A stretch of DNA of 5,513 nucleotides. Origin: Candidatus Caenarcanales bacterium. Lineage in GTDB: Bacteria; Cyanobacteriota; Vampirovibrionia; Caenarcaniphilales; Caenarcanaceae. Below the pieces are notes generated by a model that saw only the letters and a list, made by a program, of their open reading frames with translations, was not told where the DNA came from and searched no databases. Shown here in pieces: positions 1 to 4,212 of the stretch. The stretch's first letter is position 1, and each line of letters starts with the position of its first letter. The DNA is taken from positions 1 through 5,513 of the forward strand of contig CANLFK010000140.1 of assembly GCA_947489925.1 (NCBI GenBank), written 5' to 3'. Position numbers and translations under genes: made by a program.

Positions 1-63
1 TTAATTTTTATTTTATTATAATTTTAATTGATTAAGCTTAAGAAATTAATTAGTTTTATTTAT

Positions 64-145
64 GGGCAAATGGCGGAATTGGCAGACGCGCATGACTTAG
101 GATCATGTACCGCAAGGTGTAAGAGTTCAACTCTCTTTTTGCCCA
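64..145 (+). tRNA. tRNA-Leu (anticodon UAG)
   Basis: The full class II cloverleaf can be folded by eye. The acceptor stem GGGCAAA (64-70) pairs perfectly with TTTGCCC (138-144), and the discriminator A145 is the base expected for leucine. The D stem is GCG/CGC (73-75 with 87-89). The anticodon stem CATGA/TCATG (91-95 with 103-107) encloses the loop CTTAGGA with anticodon TAG at 98-100, which reads CUN leucine codons. A long variable arm lies at 108-120. The T stem AAGAG/CTCTT (121-125 with 133-137) closes a TTCAACT loop. No CCA is encoded (145-150 read AAATCC), so the 3' end must be added by nucleotidyltransferase. The 63 bases upstream are very AT-rich and contain a TATAAT at 17-22 and a TTAAGCTTAA palindrome at 32-41, but no convincing promoter. 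No terminator is visible directly downstream. Confidence 0.97.
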
Positions 146-171
146 AATCCTAATCTTTCAAAAAATTACCC

Positions 172-211
172 TTGTCATTAAAGCTTGATAGTGGCACAAT
201 CATTATACAAT
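172..211 (+). promoter_or_regulatory. Candidate sigma-70 promoter of the exbB-exbD-radical SAM operon
   Basis: Two overlapping sigma-70-like arrangements lie between the tRNA and the ExbB-like gene. One is TTGTCA (172-177) with CACAAT (195-200) and a 17-bp spacer. The other is TTGATA (185-190) with TACAAT (206-211) and a short 15-bp spacer. Either would give a leader of roughly 15-30 nt before the ATG at 233. The region is AT-rich, so chance matches are likely and the exact hexamers are uncertain. A promoter here is expected because these 87 bases are the only gap upstream of the operon. Confidence 0.4.
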
Positions 212-232
212 TTACTCTATTTTTGAAATATA

Positions 233-1027
233 ATGCCAGAAGCCAATTTACCTAATCCTAGTGCTGGTTCAGATTTTTTCACTTATTTCATTCAGTTTTT
301 CAAAGAAGACTGGTTTGCTTCGATCCCAATTGCAATTTGCGGAATCATAACTTTGACAGTCGCCATTGACAGAGCTATTTATTATAATCGCAATCAAAGA
401 GATTTAGCTTCTTTTATACGCCGAGTACAATTAGATCTTGAAGCTGGAAATATTGATGGAGCTATTTCTTTAGCAAAGCAAGTGGGCGGTTTAATTGGTT
501 TAATGACCGAAGAAGGCTTAAGATTAATGAGAAATAATACCAAGAGTTTTTCAAATGCCTTTGATATTTCTTGTAGTCTTTATATTCGTGATTTAGAAAA
601 AAGGCTCTCAGTTCTAGCTACAATTGGAGCAACAACACCGTTTATTGGCTTATTTGGTACCGTAGTTGGAGTTATTGTAACGCTTAAATTATTAGGCCAA
701 CAAGGTGGTCAAAGCCAAGCTGTTGTTTTGGGTGTTGCTAAAGCTCTTATTGCAACTGGTTTTGGTTTGGTAGTGGCTATTATTGCCGTAATCTTAAATA
801 ATTGGTTTAATAGCGTTGTTAAGAGTTTTGAAAATGACTTTGCTGTTATTAAATTAACTTTATTGGATTTTATCAATTCACAAAATACTTCAGTTCAGCC
901 TCAGCAACAAACAGAACAAAATAATGATGGACAATATTATGCTGCTCAAGCTCCTATAAATAAACCTTCAGCAAATCAAATGCTCAGACCTCAAACTCGC
1001 ATTGTTTCTAATCCAGGGGAATATTAA
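233..1027 (+). CDS. exbB: ExbB/TolQ/MotA-family proton channel protein
   Basis: This 264-residue inner-membrane protein is a likely pentameric proton-channel subunit that, with ExbD, converts proton-motive force into mechanical work for TonB- or Tol-type systems. It has the family's three-helix layout. TM1 covers about residues 28-48, followed by a cytoplasmic stretch of about 75 residues. TM2 at about 127-151 carries the family-typical TPFIGLFGTVVG (135-146, with Pro136). TM3 lies at about 170-191 (ALIATGFGLVVAIIAV). After a hydrophilic segment, the last 45 or so residues are rich in Gln, Asn and Pro and look disordered. The start is the first ATG after an in-frame TGA at 224-226. No Shine-Dalgarno sequence is visible before it, so initiation may rely on a short leader. 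The exbD-like gene follows after 5 nt. Its assignment to ExbB rather than TolQ is not secure, because no TonB, TolA or Pal gene is in the window. Confidence 0.9.
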   Translation: MPEANLPNPSAGSDFFTYFIQFFKEDWFASIPIAICGIITLTVAIDRAIYYNRNQRDLASFIRRVQLDLEAGNIDGAISLAKQVGGLIGLMTEEGLRLMRNNTKSFSNAFDISCSLYIRDLEKRLSVLATIGATTPFIGLFGTVVGVIVTLKLLGQQGGQSQAVVLGVAKALIATGFGLVVAIIAVILNNWFNSVVKSFENDFAVIKLTLLDFINSQNTSVQPQQQTEQNNDGQYYAAQAPINKPSANQMLRPQTRIVSNPGEY

Positions 1028-1032
1028 AGAAG

Positions 1033-1515
1033 ATGGCTTTTTCAGGTGGTGGAAACCGCAATAGTAGACAAAATTTTAGTGATATAAATATTACTCCTTT
1101 AACCGATGTATTTTTGGTTTTATTGGTAATTATGATTTTATTAGCACCGCTCTTAGATAATCAGGCGGCACTTAAAGTAGACCCACCAGCCGCTCAGAGT
1201 GCTCAAAATTCTGATACAAGCAAAATAAAATCTATTCTCATTGAAGTTTCTAAAGAAGGAGTAATTGCTTTGAATGGAAAACAATTAATTGAAGCGACTC
1301 TTCCGAATGAGCAAGTACAAGAAAAACTATATTCCGCTTTAGCTGAAGAAGGAAAAGCTATTGAAAAAGAAACTCCGGGGCAAAAACCAACCGTTAAATT
1401 GAAAGCTGATAATAAAGTTGATTATGGAAGAGTAGTATCAGTTTTGGATGCGGTTAATAAAGCCCAACTTGGTAAATTAAGTTTAGTAACAACAGTTCCG
1501 CCCGAAGGTCAATAG
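1033..1515 (+). CDS. exbD: ExbD/TolR-family biopolymer transport protein
   Basis: This 160-residue single-pass membrane protein is the partner of the upstream ExbB-like channel. The N-terminus is a short, Gly/Asn/Arg-rich cytoplasmic tail. It is followed by the hallmark INITPLTDVFLVLLVIMILL (18-37), in which Asp25 is the conserved membrane aspartate that carries protons in ExbD and TolR. The TM helix spans about 23-41. The remaining 120 residues form a periplasmic domain: ILIEVSKEGVIALNGK (about 69-84) and VKLKADNKVDYGRVVSVLDAV resemble the usual ExbD/TolR periplasmic fold. The length is slightly above the 140 or so residues typical of ExbD. The ATG is 5 nt after the exbB stop. AGGGGA at 1015-1020 may serve as ribosome binding site at a long 12-nt spacing, and AAAGAAG directly before the ATG is a weaker alternative. 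Translational coupling to exbB is likely. Confidence 0.92.
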   Translation: MAFSGGGNRNSRQNFSDINITPLTDVFLVLLVIMILLAPLLDNQAALKVDPPAAQSAQNSDTSKIKSILIEVSKEGVIALNGKQLIEATLPNEQVQEKLYSALAEEGKAIEKETPGQKPTVKLKADNKVDYGRVVSVLDAVNKAQLGKLSLVTTVPPEGQ

Positions 1516-1517
1516 GA
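1514..1517 (+). promoter_or_regulatory. Shine-Dalgarno site for the radical SAM gene
   Basis: AGGA overlaps the exbD stop codon (TAG 1513-1515) and sits 7 nt before the ATG at 1525. This fixes the start of the radical SAM gene and implies translation coupled to exbD. Confidence 0.6.
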
Positions 1518-1524
1518 ATACTGT

Positions 1525-2328
1525 ATGTCTGGAGTAATTAAACAAATAGACAAAACTATTTATGGACCAGTTCTTTCATGGAGATTTGGTAAGTCTTTGG
1601 GTATTGATGTTATTTTTGAGATTTCTACTTGTTCTTTTAATTGTATTTATTGTCAGCTTGGACAAATTCAAAGAGTTACTCCAGAAAGGAAAGTCTATAT
1701 TTCAAGCGAAAAAGTAATTAATGATTTAAAAGAGTTTTTGAGTAAAAATATTGAATTTGATGTCATAACTTTTTCGGGAAGCGGAGAACCAACTTTAGCT
1801 ACTAATTTAGGGGAAATTGCGTCTGAAATTAAAAAGCTTTGCCCAGATAAACCTTTGCAAGTATTAACTAATTCAACTATGCTTTTATTGCCTGAAGTAC
1901 AAAAAGACTTAGAATTAATAGATCGTGTAATTTGCAAGCTGGATGCGGCTAATGATAAAACCTTAAAACAAATTAATCGTCCAGCCGAGAATATAAACAT
2001 TGAAAATATTGTGGCTGGCATTAAATCTTTCAAGCAATCTTTTAAAGGTATTCTTGATATTCAAATGATGTTTATGCCTTTGAATTTAGCTCAAATAGAA
2101 GACTTAGCTAATTTATTAAATGAAATTCAACCAGCTAGCGTACAGTTAAATACTCCTCTTCGTCCTTATCCTATGCAGTGGCACAGAGAAAACAGAGGAA
2201 ATCATTTACCTGAAGACTTGACTGAAACCAGACAATTAAAAGTTATAAGCAAGGAAGAAGCTGAATTTATTGAAAAAACGCTGAAAGACAAAACGGGACT
2301 TAATATTTCATCAGTTTATCGTGAATAA
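1525..2328 (+). CDS. Radical SAM protein, COG0731 (wyosine/TYW1-like) family
   Basis: This 267-residue protein is predicted to bind a [4Fe-4S] cluster and cleave S-adenosylmethionine to a 5'-deoxyadenosyl radical. The cluster motif is C36-SFN-C40-IY-C43 (CxxxCxxC). Other radical SAM landmarks are the glycine-rich FSGSGEPTL (83-91) that contacts SAM, VLTNST (113-118) and KLDAAN (138-143). The N-terminal YGPVLSWRFGKSLGID (13-28) matches the YGPVxSxRxGxSLG signature I associate with COG0731 proteins, whose archaeal TYW1 relatives make the tricyclic base of wyosine in tRNA-Phe. The bacterial members are mostly uncharacterised. No additional cysteine cluster is present (remaining Cys are 106 and 137), so it lacks an obvious second Fe-S site. 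It starts 9 nt after exbD with an AGGA site and ends the operon before a strong terminator. The substrate is not evident; tRNA modification is an inference from the family. Confidence 0.88.
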   Translation: MSGVIKQIDKTIYGPVLSWRFGKSLGIDVIFEISTCSFNCIYCQLGQIQRVTPERKVYISSEKVINDLKEFLSKNIEFDVITFSGSGEPTLATNLGEIASEIKKLCPDKPLQVLTNSTMLLLPEVQKDLELIDRVICKLDAANDKTLKQINRPAENINIENIVAGIKSFKQSFKGILDIQMMFMPLNLAQIEDLANLLNEIQPASVQLNTPLRPYPMQWHRENRGNHLPEDLTETRQLKVISKEEAEFIEKTLKDKTGLNISSVYRE

Positions 2329-2335
2329 ATTAAAC

Positions 2336-2363
2336 CCAAATAGCTTTGAAATTTGGTATTTTT
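2336..2363 (+). terminator. Weak hairpin with T-rich tail
   Basis: CCAAAT (2336-2341) pairs with ATTTGG (2351-2356) around a 9-nt loop, and TATTTTT follows. The 6-bp stem has only two GC pairs, so it is at most an auxiliary terminator just before the stronger one at 2364-2398. Confidence 0.3.
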
Positions 2364-2398
2364 AAAAGAGACATTAAATCGTTTTATGTCTCTTTTTT
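2364..2398 (+). terminator. Rho-independent terminator between convergent genes
   Basis: AAAAGAGACAT (2364-2374) pairs perfectly with ATGTCTCTTTT (2386-2396), an 11-bp stem. With one bulged T, three more A-T pairs extend it to a TCGT loop (2379-2382). The GAGACAT/ATGTCTC core is followed by six T residues (2393-2398) on the plus strand, so it should stop the exbB-exbD-radical SAM transcript. Read on the minus strand the same stem is followed by only four T before an A run, so it could act as a weaker terminator for the 379-residue protein gene ending at 2409. Confidence 0.85.
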
Positions 2399-2399
2399 A

Positions 2400-2417
2400 A
2401 TGTTTTTATCAAAACAT
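2400..2417. repeat. Inverted repeat at the end of the 379-residue protein gene
   Basis: ATGTTTT (2400-2406) and AAAACAT (2411-2417) form a perfect 7-bp stem with the 4-nt loop TATC, spanning the TGA stop of the minus-strand gene. No T run follows on either strand, so it is not a terminator by itself. It may protect the 3' end of the message together with the adjacent hairpin at 2364-2396. Confidence 0.4.
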
Positions 2418-3548
2418 CTTTAGCTGTGGTTTTTCTTCCTCATATAACTCTAAAGCTCCTACTATTAGTTTTGCGGGTTGTCCTGGTTTTTTACTCAAAT
2501 CGCCCGTAATTTTTAGTTTGCAATCTTCAGCTCCAGCTTTGTAACATTTTTTTTTCCATTCATCAGTTAGCTCTGTAGTTTGAATTTTTTCTATATTTTT
2601 TACATCTTTCCTATTAACACTCTCCGCTTTAAATGTTGCTTTTCCATTCTCACTTATTCTGTAAATAGTTCCAATAATTTCCGCACCCTTCTCATCTAAA
2701 TCAAATTGATTTTCAAAATCTTTTAGTATTTTTATAAACTCATCATCTAGTGTGTTTAATTCTCTAATATCAATAGTTTTAAAGTCAATTTTCTTATTTC
2801 TAAATTCAAGTAAGTCATTGTTTTCACTCTTGATAAATAAAGCTTCTATCGAATTGTTCTCAATATACTTTTTTGTAATATCAACAATTCCTTTTTTTGC
2901 GAGAAAAGCTTCTATCAGGCAAAAAGGTATATTCTCACTTCTAAATTTTTCATAATACTTTTTGGGGTTACTCTCTTCAATTTTGCTCAGTTTTTCTATA
3001 GAATTTAAATAATCTTGAACTAAATTTTTCGTCTGATCTTCATTGGGAAATAATGTTTGTAAAGAAAGAGACTGCTCTATAGGAACATTTATTTTTAAAA
3101 TATAACTTCCGTGCTGAGTATGAGCAAGTTTTAAGTTTTTAATCTCTCTTGAGTAAATTGATGATTTAGCAAATTTTGGGAAATTACTATATATTGTCTG
3201 TATAACAGTACCACCTACCTCAGGAGGAATACCCTCATCAAAATTACTATTTTTAGAAGTAAAACGACTAATAATTGGATAATGCAAACCCAATAATTGT
3301 TCATAGATTTTTGTAAAGTTTTCTTGAATTGGAGCGTTATTTAGAGAGAGTAATAATAATTTAATATTTTGCTCTTGATATTTTAAATATTCTCCAGATT
3401 TTTCATTTTTCGGTATTACTGTCCATAAGTCAGGTCTTTCCTTCCACTCCCAAACAATGTATTCATCATTTTCTGATATATAGTTTTCCCAGCCTAAATT
3501 TTCAAAAGCCCAAGTAAATTTATCTCTAGGTATTATTTGCATTTGCAT
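2409..3548 (-). CDS. Uncharacterised 379-residue protein, partner of the DUF4365-like nuclease
   Basis: I do not recognise a named domain. The protein is soluble, with no signal peptide or membrane helix. Three parts can be seen. Residues 1-70 are rich in aromatics (FTWAFENLGWENY, IVWEWKERPDLWTVIP) and end in a helix. The middle part, about 75-270, contains LAHTQHGSYILKINVP (141-156), followed by mostly helical sequence. The C-terminal part, about 285-370, looks beta-rich (GTIYRISENGKATFK, then LKITGDLSKKPGQPAKLIVGALEL) and could be a small barrel. From memory, actinobacterial hypothetical proteins show the same order: an N-terminal GW/vP segment, a GSYVVTV-like motif, and a C-terminal segment with a GDL-type ending. 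No search supports this here. The ATG at 3548 is preceded by AAAGGAG at a 10-nt distance; a second ATG two codons later is less well placed. It begins 1 nt after the DUF4365-like gene, so the two are co-translated. The stop codon lies in a 7-bp inverted repeat (2400-2417). Confidence 0.85.
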   Translation of the reverse strand: MQMQIIPRDKFTWAFENLGWENYISENDEYIVWEWKERPDLWTVIPKNEKSGEYLKYQEQNIKLLLLSLNNAPIQENFTKIYEQLLGLHYPIISRFTSKNSNFDEGIPPEVGGTVIQTIYSNFPKFAKSSIYSREIKNLKLAHTQHGSYILKINVPIEQSLSLQTLFPNEDQTKNLVQDYLNSIEKLSKIEESNPKKYYEKFRSENIPFCLIEAFLAKKGIVDITKKYIENNSIEALFIKSENNDLLEFRNKKIDFKTIDIRELNTLDDEFIKILKDFENQFDLDEKGAEIIGTIYRISENGKATFKAESVNRKDVKNIEKIQTTELTDEWKKKCYKAGAEDCKLKITGDLSKKPGQPAKLIVGALELYEEEKPQLKMF

Positions 3549-3549
3549 A

Positions 3550-4128
3550 TTATTTATTCTCCTTTCTCTTAGGACGAATAAAAAGATTTTGCAAATTTTC
3601 TGGATTTAATAAATTCTTTTTAGGGATTTCTATAATACTTTTTTTATCTTGAAATGAGATTTTTCTAAAATACGCACATCTTTGTAACTTTGTATAATCT
3701 CCAGTAATTTCAATCCATTGACTAAATTGTTCTTTGGGAGGTAATCTTAGAATAATAATCAAGGCATTATCAATAAGCTGGATTTTATTGAAATAAGCTT
3801 CATGATTAGAAATTGAATATTTGATTGAATTTTCTGTCTCTTGAAAAGAATTAGAGGAATAACAGGATTTTAATTGAATACGATAGTTCATATTGCTTGC
3901 AATTTGGTAATTTTGATCTTTAATGGTTTCTATTGAAATTTTCTCGAGATATCCATCAATTCCTAATCCATCGGTATCTCTAGAACTTTCTGTCCAAGCC
4001 AAAGAACCTAAAGAGCAAATCACCTTTAAATATCCCTCCGAAATACCACAAGCAATTCGATTAAGTTCTGTATCTGATGGAATTATCATGCCCTTATTCT
4101 TTAATAAACCATGCAATTTGACTTTCAT
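3550..4128 (-). CDS. DUF4365-like protein, predicted PD-(D/E)XK-fold nuclease
   Basis: This 192-residue soluble protein has the layout I associate with DUF4365 and related PD-(D/E)XK proteins. An N-terminal helix (about 19-40) carries Glu31. It leads to RDTDGLGIDGYLE (50-62), whose GID supplies Asp58. A beta strand ends in the IQLKS motif (84-88), giving a Q85-x-K87 variant of the usual E-x-K pair. The rest (about 100-168) alternates strands and helices, with ALIIILRLPP (122-131) as a core strand and FSQWIEI (135-141) as the next, as in DUF4365. A D...QxK core suggests metal-dependent phosphodiester cleavage, but activity is unproven and the QxK form may be altered or inactive. An in-frame TAG (4131-4129) directly precedes the ATG, so no longer start exists. 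No Shine-Dalgarno sequence is visible. The stop is 1 nt before the next gene. The C-terminus is very basic (RPKRKENK). Confidence 0.8.
   Translation of the reverse strand: MKVKLHGLLKNKGMIIPSDTELNRIACGISEGYLKVICSLGSLAWTESSRDTDGLGIDGYLEKISIETIKDQNYQIASNMNYRIQLKSCYSSNSFQETENSIKYSISNHEAYFNKIQLIDNALIIILRLPPKEQFSQWIEITGDYTKLQRCAYFRKISFQDKKSIIEIPKKNLLNPENLQNLFIRPKRKENK
3559..3565 (-). promoter_or_regulatory. Shine-Dalgarno site for the 379-residue protein
   Basis: AAAGGAG lies inside the last codons of the DUF4365-like gene, and its 3' G is 10 nt before the ATG at 3548-3546. It is the best ribosome binding site in the window and supports the upstream of two close ATG codons as the start. Confidence 0.7.
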
Positions 4129-4212
4129 CTAGTGAAGAGTATAAATTATATTCGCTTGAGTTTACAAACTAAATTCATTTAAACTATTCAAAATTATAAA
4201 AAACTATTACTC
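4129..4212 (-). other. 84-bp gap between the SbcC-like gene and the nuclease module
   Basis: This very AT-rich spacer holds the candidate module promoter and an AGTTT-AC-AAACT inverted repeat. The 8-mer AAACTATT occurs twice (4181-4188 and 4201-4208, plus strand), and TATAAT occurs twice on the minus strand. After the SbcC stop the minus strand has a run of six T (4203-4198 region) but no clear stem before it. Readthrough from the SbcC-like gene into the module is therefore possible. Confidence 0.5.
4145..4173 (-). promoter_or_regulatory. Candidate promoter of the two-gene nuclease module
   Basis: On the minus strand a perfect TATAAT lies at 4150-4145, with a weak TTTAGT -35 at 4173-4168 and a 17-bp spacer. 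The predicted transcript would start near 4138, leaving a leader of about 10 nt before the ATG at 4128, which agrees with the missing Shine-Dalgarno site. An AGTTT-AC-AAACT inverted repeat (4159-4170) overlaps the -35 and spacer and could be an operator. The AT-rich context makes chance matches plausible. Confidence 0.4.

Noticed and set aside
64..145. tRNA-Leu as an integration site for a mobile element
   Set aside because: No integrase gene and no repeat of the tRNA 3' end is visible in the window, and the genes directly after the tRNA look like housekeeping genes.
192..207. TGGCAC-N5-TTATA as a sigma-54 promoter before exbB
   Set aside because: The TGGCAC half fits, but the invariant GC of the -12 element is replaced by AT, so a working sigma-54 site is unlikely.
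218..225. TATTTTTG as a Bacteroidota-type TAnnTTTG -7 box
   Set aside because: No TTG -33 box lies at the right distance, and the match is easy by chance in such AT-rich sequence. It would also make the message leaderless.
1695..2033. Open frame of 112 codons on the minus strand
   Set aside because: It lies wholly inside the radical SAM gene on the other strand, overlapping conserved motifs of that protein. Its own sequence resembles no family and it has no ribosome binding site.
2752..2955. Open frame of 67 codons on the plus strand
   Set aside because: It is antisense to the 379-residue protein gene. The hydrophobic Phe/Ser/Leu-rich translation is what the reverse of Lys/Glu/Asn-rich AT-rich coding gives.
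3923..4132. Open frame of 69 codons on the plus strand, antisense to the nuclease start, as a possible antitoxin
   Set aside because: It mirrors the first part of the DUF4365-like gene almost exactly, lacks a Shine-Dalgarno site and shows no DNA-binding or antitoxin features.
4181..4208. Duplicated AAACTATT 8-mer as target-site duplication or iteron
   Set aside because: Only two copies 20 bp apart exist in a very AT-rich spacer, with no mobile element between them.
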